Below are positions 1-10,500 of a DNA stretch of 64,000 nucleotides, one piece after another. Below the pieces are notes generated by a model. The model was not told where the DNA came from, ran no database searches, and worked only from the letters and a program-made list of their open reading frames with translations. How positions within the stretch are numbered: the stretch's first letter is position 1; the number at the start of each line of letters is the position of its first letter. The stretch is from Bacteroidales bacterium (GTDB taxonomy: Bacteria > Bacteroidota > Bacteroidia > Bacteroidales > F082), in assembly GCA_024400305.1 (NCBI GenBank), contig JAKSMX010000001.1:223136-287135 (forward strand), in the 5' to 3' direction. Made by a program: the position numbers and the translations under genes.

Positions 1-1455
1 ATCAACAGCGACGCCGACAGGCTCATCGGCAACGTGGTGATGCGCCACGACTCCACCTATTTCTACAGCGACAGCTCATATTTCAACGACAAGTCACAGC
101 TTTTCAACGGCTACAGCCACGTCCACATCAAGGTGAACGACAGCACCGACATCTTCTGCGACAGCTGCAAATACCTCGGCGAGACGAAATTAGCCGAACT
201 TTTCAGGAACGTCATCCTGAAAGACGACTCCACCATCCTGAAAACCAATTACATGACATACGACCGGGAGCAGCATCTCGCCACTTACCCGCATCACGGC
301 ACGATCGACCGCAACGACAAGCATCTTGTGAGCGAGAAAGGCTATTACCATGACGACACGGAAACGGCTTTCTTCCGGAAGGATGTCGTCGTCACAACAC
401 CCAAATACCAGATGTTCACCGACTCCTTGGTTTATGAGATACAGGAGGAGAAGATGACGTTCTTCGGCCCGACGAAAATCGTCAGCGATGACTACGTCCT
501 CGACGGAAACCACGGCTGGTACGACGGCGTCAACGGTCTGGTGTATCTCGACAAAAACGCAAAGATAACAAGCAAGGAACATTCAATCACTTCAACGTCA
601 ATGTTTTACGACAAGGCGAAAGACCATGCGGAGGCGATTGGCAACGTTGTGATGACTGACACCGTCAACAAAGCCATGGTTCTCGGCGACTATGCGGAGA
701 TGTGGAAGAGGCTCGGCAGGGGATTCGTCACCGACAGCGTCCGCGCCCTGTACTACGGCGAGGACGACACTCTCTTCCTGCATTCCGACACGCTTTACGT
801 CTATATGGACACCGTCACCGAGAAACTGACACGCGCCCTGGCATATTACAACGTGCGTTTCTTCCGCAACGACCTTCAGGGAAAATGCGACTCGCTCAGC
901 TTCACCGTCAGCGACTCGACGGCGAGGATGCGCGGCACCCCCGTCATCTGGGCCGAGAAAAGCCAGCTTCAAGGCGACTCCATCAACATCGTAGTGGCGA
1001 ACGAAACCATCGACAGCGTACTTCTCTATCCGAACGGCTTTATAATTCAACGAGATACAATCGAAGGCTACAACCAGATCAAAGGGAAGACCATAACGGC
1101 TTACTTCAAAGACAACGACATCGACCACGTCTATAACGAAGGCAACGCCGAGACAGCCTACTGGATACGCGAGGAAGACGGCACACTCGTCGGGATCAAC
1201 TTCTCGCAGAGTTCATCTATGGACATCAAGATTGAAGACCGCGAAATCTCAAACATCAAATATTTCAAGAAAACGACGGAGACGCTCTATCCGAAAGAGA
1301 AGATGACACCGGGCAAGGAACTGCTCAAAGGCTTCGACTGGCAGGAGGAAATCAGGCCGAAAGACCGGCTCGACATCTTCCGCAAACCATCGAAAAAAAC
1401 GGAGGAAGGAACAGAAGAGGGAACGAAGACGCCGCACCGCAGGAAGAAAAGTTAA
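1..1455 (+). CDS. OstA-like (LptA-type) protein, 5' end missing
   Basis: The frame is open from base 1, so the start lies upstream of the window; 484 residues are visible. The text is a run of short beta-strand-like repeats typical of OstA/LptA (for example 'GNVVMRHDSTYFYSDSS', 'YFNDKSQLFNGYSHVHI', 'AEAIGNVVMTDTV'), a family that forms the periplasmic bridge carrying LPS to the outer-membrane assembly protein LptD. An LptD homologue is encoded at 11748-14540. The last 40 residues are rich in Lys, Glu and Thr and look like a disordered tail. A promoter and tRNA-Ala follow on the same strand. The family is clear from sequence; the exact role as LptA is inferred. Confidence 0.85.
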   Translation: MNSDADRLIGNVVMRHDSTYFYSDSSYFNDKSQLFNGYSHVHIKVNDSTDIFCDSCKYLGETKLAELFRNVILKDDSTILKTNYMTYDREQHLATYPHHGTIDRNDKHLVSEKGYYHDDTETAFFRKDVVVTTPKYQMFTDSLVYEIQEEKMTFFGPTKIVSDDYVLDGNHGWYDGVNGLVYLDKNAKITSKEHSITSTSMFYDKAKDHAEAIGNVVMTDTVNKAMVLGDYAEMWKRLGRGFVTDSVRALYYGEDDTLFLHSDTLYVYMDTVTEKLTRALAYYNVRFFRNDLQGKCDSLSFTVSDSTARMRGTPVIWAEKSQLQGDSINIVVANETIDSVLLYPNGFIIQRDTIEGYNQIKGKTITAYFKDNDIDHVYNEGNAETAYWIREEDGTLVGINFSQSSSMDIKIEDREISNIKYFKKTTETLYPKEKMTPGKELLKGFDWQEEIRPKDRLDIFRKPSKKTEEGTEEGTKTPHRRKKS

Positions 1456-1522
1456 GAGAAGAACGGTTGAAAAAATTTTCTTTCACACCGAAAAAAAATG
1501 TTGCGCGTATTGAAAAAATGTG

Positions 1523-1530
1523 TATTTTTG
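1523..1530 (+). promoter_or_regulatory. Promoter -7 box of tRNA-Ala
   Basis: tatttttg matches the Bacteroidetes -7 consensus TAnnTTTG and ends 15 bases before the mature tRNA 5' end. The sequence upstream is A/T rich. Confidence 0.7.
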
Positions 1531-1545
1531 CAGTGCAATTCAGGC

Positions 1546-1618
1546 GGGGTATTAGCTCAGTTGGTAGAGCGTTTGAATGGCATTCAAAAGGTCAGGAGTT
1601 CGATTCTCCTATGCTCCA
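1546..1618 (+). tRNA. tRNA-Ala (anticodon GGC)
   Basis: A cloverleaf can be drawn in full. The acceptor stem is ggggtat/atgctcc with two G-T wobbles, the D arm is agctcagttggtagagc, the anticodon stem is tttga/tcaaa with loop atggcat (anticodon ggc), and the T arm contains ggttcgattc-like sequence (ggagttcgattctcc). The discriminator is A1618 and the CCA end is not fully encoded. A strong terminator follows 8 bases later. The restriction island begins about 280 bases downstream, which fits the use of tRNA genes as insertion points, although no attachment repeat was found. Confidence 0.97.
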
Positions 1619-1625
1619 CAACATT

Positions 1626-1667
1626 AAGTGATAATCGGTTGATTTTCAACGATTGTCACTTTTTTTA
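1626..1667 (+). terminator. Intrinsic terminator of tRNA-Ala
   Basis: A long stem, aagtgataatcggttga pairing with tcaacgattgtcactt with a few mismatches, has a tiny loop and is followed by seven T. Confidence 0.85.
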
Positions 1668-1743
1668 TTCATGACTTTTGAACAATCAGATCGCCATTGC
1701 CGGGCGCACGTGCCGTGTATCCGGTTATCGAAATACAGCCCTG

Positions 1744-1845
1744 CTGGCAGCGCACAATGAAAAAAACCATCATGCGCCAGCCAACTTCACTCTCAACTCT
1801 TCACTCTCAACTCTTCACTCTCAACTCTTCACTCTTATCTCTCAT
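1744..1845 (+). repeat. Dispersed hairpin element plus CTCAACTCTTCA word tract
   Basis: ctggcagcgc at 1744 can pair with gcgccag at 1774-1780. Between and after them come aaaccatcat and gcgccagcc, which recur at 58311-58357 (inverse orientation) and in shortened form near 16680 and 18400. The element then passes into a tract built of tcactctcaactct repeated about three times (1786-1840). The 1668-1895 interval otherwise holds no gene that I can support. Confidence 0.6.
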
Positions 1846-1895
1846 CTCTAATTCCCGCACGAAAATGGCGATTGAAATCGGTTTTTTCCATGTCA

Positions 1896-3225
1896 TCAAA
1901 TTCTTTGAGACGACAACTGGCTCACCGCAGCCTGGAACACCCTTGCATTCACAAAGTTCTGGAAGTCAGGATTGGCGAAGTACGCTTGCACGAACTCCGT
2001 CTTTTCCTCCAGCATGGCAGCGACGATGTTGATGATGTCATCGTTGAAGGTTATCTGTGCCACCTGCCTGTCACCATTGCGGACGGCATTCGCAAAGCCA
2101 ACGCTTGTCGCAATGCGAGCCGGCAGTTCCTCTATCTGACGTTGTACTTCGTCACGGTTTTTCAATATGGCACGAGCCTTGCCACCAATCTTCATATAGA
2201 CCTTCTTCAGGAAGTGCTCGACTATGATTTCACACTTCTTTTCTATGGTTTCCGGCTGACGCTCCATGTATGCACGTATCTTGCCCAGCGCCTTCTTCTT
2301 GTCGTATTCAGGATCGTCTTCAACAGCCTTCAGCACACGATAATAAGAAGAATAAGGTGTGTAGTTCTTCAGCACATCGAGGATGAAGCCTTCCTCAACC
2401 GAGCTTGTTCTTCCGCCGCCATGCAAAGCGACGTTTCTTCCGGGTGAAAAGGCATGACCGGAGCCGCATTGCCAGAGATACCTGTTGCAAGGTTTGCTGA
2501 CAGCGATCCGTTCTGACTGCTGTGTGCTTCATCTATGATAATGGCAAAGCGTTTGTCCTTCAATGAACTGCCAATCTCATCGAGGATGAACGAGAACTTG
2601 AAGATGGTGCTGATGATAATCTTTTTCCCTCCCGTCAACAGCTCACGGAGTGTTCCTGACTTATCCGCCCATCCCACGAGATTGCTCAATCTCCGGAAGG
2701 CATTGATGTTGTCACGTATCTGCCTGTCGAGATTCACGCGGTCCGTCACCACGATGATGCTGTCAAAGAGTTGTACTTCAGCTCGAATGTGGCGAGCGGC
2801 AGGCCGTTGACGAACACAACAAAATCAATCTCGTTGGCATTCACCTTTGAATACATCACCTGACGTATGACACCGAAAATGTTATGCTCGTATGCCACCT
2901 TGGCACTTGGATTCAGTTCTGACGGCAACGGATAATACAGATCAAAGGTTGAGCCGTTGAACTTATATCCCTTGCGCAGTACGTCTGTCACGCCGCGCTT
3001 TGTTATCTCGCTTGCCAGCCGGTGAAGAACTTGAAGCGCTCACTTGGCGAGGCGAAGCACATTGACTGCTTCACCTTCTCCGGCTGGGTTTCGGTAACGA
3101 AACGTTCCACCCACTTGTCAACCAGGGCGAAGTCCTTGTTGTAAGCGTGTGGAGTTTCCTGCTCGTAGCCGTTATGTTCACGGAGCCAATCATATCTTTT
3201 CAAGTCCTGTTTCTGAAGTGTCCAT
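1896..3225 (-). pseudogene. hsdR: Type I restriction enzyme R subunit (hsdR), multiply deleted
   Basis: Remains of the ATP-dependent DNA translocase/endonuclease subunit, only about 1.33 kb where the family needs about 3 kb. Pieces follow in family order on the minus strand. They start with MDTSETGLEKI at 3225 and a frameshift after codon 11. Next is the N-terminal domain up to FKFFTG, then a second frameshift near 3018 after which LASEITKRGVTDVLRK reads on, and the nuclease-domain text FVVFVNGLPLATFELKY. At about 2760 this jumps to VTDRVNLDRQ and the motif II text IIIDEAHSSQNG, so the Walker A segment is missing. At about 2400 it jumps to EEGFILDVLKNYTPY, so FTATP is missing. At about 2180 GGKARA joins directly to the C-terminal ILKNRDEVQRQ. 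The gene cannot make an active subunit. It starts 10 bases after the hsdS stop, so it was the last gene of the operon. Confidence 0.9.
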
Positions 3226-3235
3226 AGTGTATGTA

Positions 3236-4495
3236 TTAGCAAACTTTTATCTGTCCTGTCACTACGTCGCTGATTAGACGCTGTTTATATTCTTTTATAC
3301 CTTCAATCTCCTTGTTTACGTTCTCCACCATCTTGTCTATCTTCGCTGTGCGCTCGGTGATGTGGGAGACGATGGCGCGTTGCTCGGAGAGAGGAGGGAC
3401 GGGAATGTAGATATTTGAAATATCGTTGTAACTCATCGATTGACGCAATCCTCCACCCATATCATAGAACACCTTCATTACATCGTAAGAATGCAGTAGT
3501 AGCTGAGTATATTCACTATTCATATTCTTCACGACTAAGCCAACATAGGCCGAAGTGATAATGCCACGATTCTTTACAAGTCCAGTTCTTAAACTTTTAT
3601 GATCGTTTTGTAAATCAGTAAGTCGTAGAATAATATAGCCGGGATTAACGATTTGATAACTCTCGTAATTCTCTGGTACTAAACCAAAGTTAATGTTCTT
3701 TTTTACTATTACATTGCCATAGCTTAATGAGAGAACGCAAGACTCTACATTCCCTTTGTTCTTTTCTTTGTTGTCTTGACAAAACATCTTTAGTTTTACA
3801 CAATCCCAATGCTCTGGCACTTCTGGCAGCCAAGGAATATTGGTTTGTTTCATCGTGACGTTTGGATTGAGACCTCGTGTCACAGCAGATGCTGTGACAC
3901 GTTGTTTCATTTCGCCAAGCAGTTCCAACTCCTTCCGCTTCTGGGCTACCCATTCGTCAATCTTCCCACACTTGTCATCAAGGTAAGAGACAATAGCATG
4001 TTGTTCGGGGAGAAGGGGAAACAATGATTTTAAATTGTAAAAGTCTGCATTTCCAAGATTCTGAAGTCCCACAGTCATACCTTTGGAGGCAAATCCCAAT
4101 ATCAATCTGAATTGATTAGAATGGAACATATACTCATAATACTTGGGCACTATCGGTCTATTTTTTTCAAAAACTCCGTAGTGAAATGAAACCATTCCAA
4201 CATATTTTGATGCAAACAGCACTCCTAAATGAGCTTTGAACCTATTTAGTACAATGTCCTCCTCAAGAACTCTTTTCCAGTTATCATAAGATGAGGTTTT
4301 TAAAGATGATTCTTTCATATCATCAGTAGGGATTAGTCCATCAACTTGTGATAATGACAATGGAATGTCATTGGGTTGGGGTGCTCTGACATTTTCCTTA
4401 AATATAAATCTATTTTGCACACATTCCCAATGCCCCGGAATTTCCCCGAGCCATTGCACTCCACTATCCTTATATGTATCGTATCGTTGTGCCAC
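3236..4495 (-). CDS. hsdS: Type I restriction-modification specificity subunit S
   Basis: The protein of 419 residues sets the DNA target for the HsdM methyltransferase. Two target-recognition halves are visible. Each opens with a 'WLGEIPGHWE' / 'WLPEVPEHWD' motif (residues about 15 and 220), and each closes with a helical spacer, PLLPEQHAIVSYLDDK (about 160-205) and PPLSEQRAIVSHITERT (about 370-415). Length and the duplicated layout are normal for HsdS, so it appears intact. It lies 18 bases downstream of the DUF1016 gene and immediately upstream of the wrecked hsdR. With hsdR dead it could still direct methylation. Confidence 0.95.
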   Translation of the reverse strand: MAQRYDTYKDSGVQWLGEIPGHWECVQNRFIFKENVRAPQPNDIPLSLSQVDGLIPTDDMKESSLKTSSYDNWKRVLEEDIVLNRFKAHLGVLFASKYVGMVSFHYGVFEKNRPIVPKYYEYMFHSNQFRLILGFASKGMTVGLQNLGNADFYNLKSLFPLLPEQHAIVSYLDDKCGKIDEWVAQKRKELELLGEMKQRVTASAVTRGLNPNVTMKQTNIPWLPEVPEHWDCVKLKMFCQDNKEKNKGNVESCVLSLSYGNVIVKKNINFGLVPENYESYQIVNPGYIILRLTDLQNDHKSLRTGLVKNRGIITSAYVGLVVKNMNSEYTQLLLHSYDVMKVFYDMGGGLRQSMSYNDISNIYIPVPPLSEQRAIVSHITERTAKIDKMVENVNKEIEGIKEYKQRLISDVVTGQIKVC

Positions 4496-4513
4496 AAGTT
4501 AGTCTTCCATGAG

Positions 4514-5545
4514 TTATTCTTCTTTACCATGCTGAGCGAGAAAGAACTGTTTTTGCTGTTCTATCTCTCGACGAAGTTCCTCTTCAGTTGGCATGTATGC
4601 CATATATTTCGAAGCAAACAGCTGGTCGCTCTCATGCAGTACGGAATACCGGGCTATGGTCTTGTCCGTTTCGGTACAAAGCAAGACTCCTAAGGTTGGG
4701 TTATCATCTTCTCCCTTAACGATGTCGTCAAACATGCGCACATACATATCGAGTTGCCCAACGTCTTGATGTGACAATTTGTGCGTCTTCAGTTCAAACA
4801 AGACAAATCGCTTCATTCGATAATTATAGAACACCAGGTCAATATAATAGTCCTCGGTATCTGTCTTGATGTGTTTCTGTCTATCCACAAAGGCGAAGCC
4901 ACGGCCGAGTTCCATGATAAACTGCTGAAGATTGTCAATCAAAGCCTGCTCCATCTCCGATTCGTCAAATTTAGTATCCTTGCGAAATCCCATGAATTCT
5001 GCAACAACGGGATTCTTGATATACTCCTTGGGGTCTTCTCCTTTTTCGATCACTGGCGACGGTAATTCCAGTTGCTGACGTTGAGAAGCCATCATGCGAC
5101 CATAGTATTGGGTGGAAACATTACGCTCCAAAGTACGTGTACTCCACATCTGTTCTGATGCTTCCTTAAGATACCATAATCTTCCCTCGGGCGTTGCTTC
5201 ACGCATAATGATACGTAAATGTGTCCAAGTCAGATTACGAACGCACGCGTTCGCAATTTCCAAATCTCTGAAACTTAAGTAGAAACGACGATATTGCTCT
5301 AAACTGCGCCTGCCATATCCTGATCCATACTCCAACGTAAGTTGTTGGGCAAGATTAGCAATAAGTCTTGCACCATACTTGGCTCTTTCCTGCCCTTGCT
5401 GTTCTTCCTCTACAATTCGCTTGCCTATATTCCAATAGGTAACAATGACAACTTGACCAGCTGCAGCATACGCCTGTCGTCTTCCTTCTTCTATAATCTT
5501 ACGAATGTCATTCAAGACATTTCCTGTTTTTGTCAATTCATTCAT
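4514..5545 (-). CDS. DUF1016 / YhcG-type PD-(D/E)XK nuclease-domain protein
   Basis: A protein of 343 residues. The N-terminal half (about 10-160) has the DUF1016 helical pattern (TYWNIGKRIVEEEQQG, YGSGYGRRSLEQYRRFY). The C-terminal half carries a PD-(D/E)XK-like core, with the acidic residue in DYYIDLVFYN (about 230) and FELKTHKL (about 250), followed by the GQLDMY helix. Such proteins are frequent companions inside type I RM operons of Bacteroidetes; their task is not established, and a nuclease role is inferred from the fold. It sits between hsdM (4 bases upstream) and hsdS, so all three are probably co-transcribed. There is no sign of damage. Confidence 0.9.
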   Translation of the reverse strand: MNELTKTGNVLNDIRKIIEEGRRQAYAAAGQVVIVTYWNIGKRIVEEEQQGQERAKYGARLIANLAQQLTLEYGSGYGRRSLEQYRRFYLSFRDLEIANACVRNLTWTHLRIIMREATPEGRLWYLKEASEQMWSTRTLERNVSTQYYGRMMASQRQQLELPSPVIEKGEDPKEYIKNPVVAEFMGFRKDTKFDESEMEQALIDNLQQFIMELGRGFAFVDRQKHIKTDTEDYYIDLVFYNYRMKRFVLFELKTHKLSHQDVGQLDMYVRMFDDIVKGEDDNPTLGVLLCTETDKTIARYSVLHESDQLFASKYMAYMPTEEELRREIEQQKQFFLAQHGKEE

Positions 5546-5549
5546 ACGC

Positions 5550-7400
5550 TTACTTCATTATCTCGTCCAACAATCCATCGGTGTCACGCTCTATGCTGCG
5601 GATGTCCTCCATGATGGCATCAAGGGTGCGGAGCTGCACTGGTTTGTAGAAATATTTGGTGAATGACAGCTCGTAGCCGATGATTGGTTCGCCAAACTCT
5701 GCCTCTGCGTCGTATGGCTTGACTTCCTTTTCATAAAAAGCTTCGATTCCGCCAAGGTATAGAAGTGGTATCTGTTCAGACTCTTTCTTCTCGCATGCCA
5801 TGACCGGCTTCCCCTTTTTCAAGATGATGTTGCCTTCTTCATCACGCTTCGGACGGAGCACGGGGACCTGCCAATAACCGAACTCTTCATTCTTGAATAT
5901 CTTGCTTTCTGGTGTTTCCTTGAAATCCATGAGAAGCTGAACGATTTTTTTGCGGTCAGTTTCAGAAGTCTCACAGTTCTTCTCTCCAAGGTTTTTACGG
6001 AGTGGAGTGCTGATATTTGTTGCGTCAATAAGTTGTACTAATCCCTTACGACGTTCTTCCTTGCGGTTAGTAATTATCCAGACATAAGTACCAATACCAG
6101 TATTGTAGAAATCCTTCTCTGGCATCGCAACGATGGCTTCAAGAAGGTCATTCTCAATGATATACTTGCGGAGATTGCTTTCGCCACCGCCTGCATTGCC
6201 TGTGAACAACGAGGAGCCATTGTGAACTTCAACTATGCGGGTCTCCAACGGTGTGTCCTTCATACGACTTACGTTGTTTGCAAGGAAAAGCATCTGGCAG
6301 TCGCCAATATCCGGCATGAAACTTGTTACGCCATCAAAGAAACGAGGGTCGGTTACTTCTTTCTTGTCGCCGACGCCCCAATTCTTCAGGTCTTCCTTCC
6401 ATGGAGTACCGAAAGGAGGGTTGCTGATGCAGAAGTCGAATTTCTCGCCGGCATGTCCATCCTGGCTGATGGTCGAGCCAAAGGCAATATACTGATGGTC
6501 AACTGTGCCAAGACGATAAGAGAACTTGTTGATATTGCCATTTATCATGAGGTCAGCCTTACAGGTTGCGTAGGTATCAGGCTGCAACTCCTGCCCGAAG
6601 ATACTTGTGCGGACACGCCTGCCTTCTTCATTGGCTATGCGCTCAATCTCTTCCTGTGCAATAGTCAAGATGCCGCCAGTACCACATGCACCATCATAGA
6701 TAGTGTATGTATTGTCGGTTATCTTATCCTTGATTGGCTCAACGGCCAACTGTCCGAGCAAACGAACATAGTCACGAGGTGTGAAGTGTTCACCGGCTTC
6801 GGTCACGTTGTTTTCCTCATTGAATTTACGCAACAGCTCCTCAAAGATGGTTCCCATGGTGTGGTTGTCGAGTCCAGGCAAACGTTCAACCATTTCCTTT
6901 GTGCCATCTTCACGTGTCACTTCCTGCATCACAGGCTTCACAGAGAGGTTTATGTTATCATCCGTGAACTTTTCAAGGAGCGAACCGAGGCGGTTTGTTT
7001 CTGTGAGATTATCCACCTGCTGACGGAGTTTGAACTTGTCTATGATGTCCTGAACGTCCTGCGAGAAACCATTGAAATACTCAATGATATTCATCTTCAG
7101 ACGCTGTGGATCGATTTCGTTCTTCAGCGTCTTCATGGTGAAGGCACTGGTGTTGTAGAACGGATAGCCAGTAACCTGAGTGAGGAACGGAGTGTAGTCG
7201 GCTATATGATGGCTGTCACAGAACTCCTTCCTTTCGAGAACGGCGGCTTTGGTCGGTTCAAGGAGCACGTCGATGCGACGCAACACCATGAACGGCAGGA
7301 TTATCTTTTTGTAGTCGTCCTTCTCAAAGGCATGCACCAGAACATCGTTGGCGATGTTCCAGATGAAAGAGAAGAGAGCGTTATATTGTCTGTTGTCCAT
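5550..7400 (-). CDS. hsdM: Type I restriction-modification methyltransferase subunit M
   Basis: A protein of 616 residues, an N6-adenine methyltransferase that works with HsdS. The N-terminal helical domain (1-150) includes SFIWNIANDVLVHAFEKDDY. The SAM-binding motif I is DGACGTGGIL (about 236) and the catalytic motif IV is NPPFGTPW (about 327); a C-terminal extension of about 120 residues is family-like. The start ATG at 7400 overlaps the end of a degraded regulator frame. It is the first intact gene of the operon hsdM-DUF1016-hsdS-(hsdR). Because hsdR is broken, the expected outcome is methylation without restriction. Confidence 0.97.
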   Translation of the reverse strand: MDNRQYNALFSFIWNIANDVLVHAFEKDDYKKIILPFMVLRRIDVLLEPTKAAVLERKEFCDSHHIADYTPFLTQVTGYPFYNTSAFTMKTLKNEIDPQRLKMNIIEYFNGFSQDVQDIIDKFKLRQQVDNLTETNRLGSLLEKFTDDNINLSVKPVMQEVTREDGTKEMVERLPGLDNHTMGTIFEELLRKFNEENNVTEAGEHFTPRDYVRLLGQLAVEPIKDKITDNTYTIYDGACGTGGILTIAQEEIERIANEEGRRVRTSIFGQELQPDTYATCKADLMINGNINKFSYRLGTVDHQYIAFGSTISQDGHAGEKFDFCISNPPFGTPWKEDLKNWGVGDKKEVTDPRFFDGVTSFMPDIGDCQMLFLANNVSRMKDTPLETRIVEVHNGSSLFTGNAGGGESNLRKYIIENDLLEAIVAMPEKDFYNTGIGTYVWIITNRKEERRKGLVQLIDATNISTPLRKNLGEKNCETSETDRKKIVQLLMDFKETPESKIFKNEEFGYWQVPVLRPKRDEEGNIILKKGKPVMACEKKESEQIPLLYLGGIEAFYEKEVKPYDAEAEFGEPIIGYELSFTKYFYKPVQLRTLDAIMEDIRSIERDTDGLLDEIMK

Positions 7401-7548
7401 CGAGATTCAAGATTAGAGAATGATTAACTTCAACTTCAATTTGCACTTCGCCAGCACGAACCAGTTCAGAAACCTCAACGTTGAGAACCTTTTAGATTTT
7501 GGTGAGTGTCTCAAGATTTGGCGGCATTGCTTCTATCGCCGTGCGGTT
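7381..7548 (-). pseudogene. C-terminal scrap of an XRE-family HTH regulator
   Basis: Read on the minus strand in one frame this gives AMPPNLETLTKI, an in-frame TAA (7494-7492), then KVLNVEVSELVRAGEVQIE, ending at 7381 inside the start of hsdM. This is the end of a cro/C1-type helix-turn-helix domain ('NPSLETLxKIAxxLNVxxSEL'). The recognition part is gone; the frame begins right after the AsmA-like gene stop. Small XRE regulators often precede hsdM and control it, so this is probably the lost controller of the operon. The segment is short, so the family call rests on one motif. Confidence 0.6.
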
Positions 7549-10500
7549 TAATATCTCTCCTGCAAATCCTCCTTCAACGATTCAGAAATGGTCTTCTTCA
7601 GATCCATGATTTTCTCTTCCACGAAATTGCGTTTCTCTGGCTTGAAGATGTTTTTGACCTTGCCTTTCCTGAGTTTGAATTTCATATTGTCGAAGTCAGG
7701 GCCTTTTATCTCAAGTCCCAACAGATTGAGAATCGGCGGGTTAAGGACAGAGATGTTATAGTCGTAGCTCATATCGAGGTTATGCCGTCCGTAAAGTGCC
7801 GCCTGATATTTGTCGAGTGACACGACAAACGGATACACATCGATTTCGTTTCTGAACAGCGTGAACTGCACGTCGAGCGTGTCGATTTTGTTCTCGGTGT
7901 TCTTGTCGAACCTCAACAGTTTCTTTATTGTCTTGAATGTCTCGCTGTCAAGCACCACCAAGTCGGAGCCTTCAATGCTGCACGCCGCCTTGAGTGTCGA
8001 ATATTTCAGCGAATAGTCCGCCTTGAGGTTTGTCTCCGCCGCGAGATGGAACTCGGCGTTTCCCGCGAAAGACTTCAGCATAGGCACGATGGTGTCGATG
8101 TCGGGGACGAGTTTTATCATCTCGGCTATGTCGATGTCGAGCAGATGGAAGTCGAAGCCGGCGTATAAATTGTTCTTTCTCGGCGACTTGTATATGGCGG
8201 TGAGCATCATCGTGGCGGCATCGGTGGTGAAGCCGACTTCACGCAAGACGAGGTTTCCGTTCTTGACGGTCACGTCGCCGCCTATGTTTTTGACATCAAC
8301 ATCAGAGAATTTGGCTCTATTAATTAAGGTGTGCAACGTGATGTCAGTTCCGAGCGGCACGATAAACGGGTCGTCTTCAACAAGTGTCGTGTCGGCAGTG
8401 GTTTGTTCCGCCACGGTGTCGGTGCTTCCCATGCCACTGAACAAGCCAAGCAACTCGCTGACATCGGTGTAGTCGGACGTGAACCTGAAGTCGCCGCGCA
8501 GCAGCTCGTTGTTATTAAAATATTCAATGAGATTGGTCATCTCACCCTTCAGGCTGAAATCAGAATTGCCGAGTATCACTCTGCTGTCTTCCACAAGAAG
8601 CCCGTTCTCGTTGTATTTCATATTGACGCTCGGAATAATCACCGACTCATCAAGGCCGTCAACGTCAACCAAGGCGTTTGACAGGTCGATGTCGAACTTC
8701 GGGTTCCACTTTTCAAGCGGTTTTTCTTTTGTCTCGTCGCAGTCGGCACGTGCATCCAAAGCCATTGATTCAGTGTTGAGTGCGAGGCCGTCCATCGAGA
8801 ACGAGAGGCTGTCGCTGTTCAAGGCAGCCGTATATGAAACATCGCCGCCATCCGCCTGTTCCAGCATCGTCACCGCCCCGTTGGTGTTGTCGGCGTCAAC
8901 ATTGATGTCATCCATGTTAAAAACAAGGTGTGAGAAGCCGAACTCGCCGGTGACTGAAGGCTGTTTCGAGCCGCCGACGATGTCAGAAACGAAACCGCTG
9001 ATGTCAAAGTCATCGAGGTTCACCGACATCATCTCCGAGACATTCGCGACGAGGTCGGTGCCGTTGACTTTCAGCTGCGCGAACTTCTTCACGTTTTCAT
9101 TCGGGACGCGGCGCGGATACGCCACATTGACATTGAAATTATTCGACACCAAATTGATTGTGTCACAATAATTTACGATGAGGTCTTTCAGTGCGAGCTT
9201 CACATCGAACTGCGAGTTCGAAAGATTCATGTTCGTTACTTCAGCCACGCTGCCTTTCATATAGACATCGGCGTTGATTGTCCCCTTCACCTTTATGTCG
9301 TCAGGAATGAACGGTTTCACATCGGCGGTTTTCACGTCGGCCTTGACCCTGATGTCGCAACGGCGGCTTTCGTTGAGGGCGTCATTCACTTTTCCTTTCA
9401 CATCGACGCTGCTGTTGTTCATCTTGGCTTTCAATGAGTTAAGTGTGATATCTGTTTCACCGTTCAAGTCTAATTTTGCATTAATGTCAGTATTTATCGC
9501 CCTTACCGGGAATGGCAGAGCTTCCGGCATCTCGAAAAACCCGTCGTTGAAGGCGATGTCGGCGGTGACGACGGGCATCGAATTTTCGTTGTAAACGCCC
9601 GCGACATTGGCGTTCAATTTCAGCTTGCCGTCGGCGTAGATGCCATCGAGAGCGTCGCCCAAGACGGCGTCCGGGACGAAATCGATGGTCTTCGCGACCT
9701 CCAAAGTGTTGGTCTTGACATCAACATTCATGTCGATGCCGTCCTCATTCATCGCGAGATGACCGGCGAGACCTATAATCAAGTCATTGACTGCCAACGA
9801 CAAATCACCAATTGTAATGTCTTTTTCCTTCAAGGCCATACGAAGCGGCGACCTTGAATCTATCGTGACATTTACGTCATTCAGATATTCGTCTTCGCCG
9901 AGCGAAAGAGAAACACTGTCGATTCTTATTCCGGTTCCAGAGCAGTCCAGAAGATTAAAGTCACGCATAACGCATTGTGTCTCAATGGCAAAGCAATCAA
10001 AATCGGCGGAGATCATGTCGTTGCCGCTCATCAGGAAGTCGGTCTTTCCAAGACTGATCTTCGGAGAGCATTCGACGATGTCACCGACATATTTCAACCC
10101 GCTTTCAAGCTTGAAATCCTCCATCACGCTGTTGATTGAAGTCGAGTCGTCAGCGATATTCGCATCTATATCATTGATTTTCAGATAAAGATCTCCGAGA
10201 TAAGCCTCCTCGTCAACCTTCACTTTCAAAGTCATGTCCATGCCGTTCACGGCGGCGTTGGTATTCGACGAGAGGTCTGTATAAGAAAGGTTTACGTCTT
10301 TGAGTTTCAGTTTGTCGAGGTCAATGCTGTATGACACCGGTTCTTTCTCCTCTTCTTTTTCTTCTTCATCGCCGCTCACAAAAATGTCGAAGTTGTTTTC
10401 ACCTTTTTCGTTGAAAAAAGCGTTGACGCAGCCGCCATAAAGGTTCGCCTTGTTGACGATGATATTCTTGTTTGAAACCAACTCTTTGATATTCAATGCC

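Noticed and set aside
702-1136. Second plus-strand frame inside the OstA-like gene
   Set aside because: Arg-rich out-of-frame shadow of a G+C-rich gene.
1697-2447. Two plus-strand frames near the restriction island
   Set aside because: They cover the word tract and the antisense of the hsdR remnant; no family resemblance, no promoter.
1546-7548. tRNA-linked integration with attachment repeats
   Set aside because: The 3' part of the tRNA gene (gttcgattctcc) is not repeated at the far end of the island near 7400-7550, and no integrase is present.
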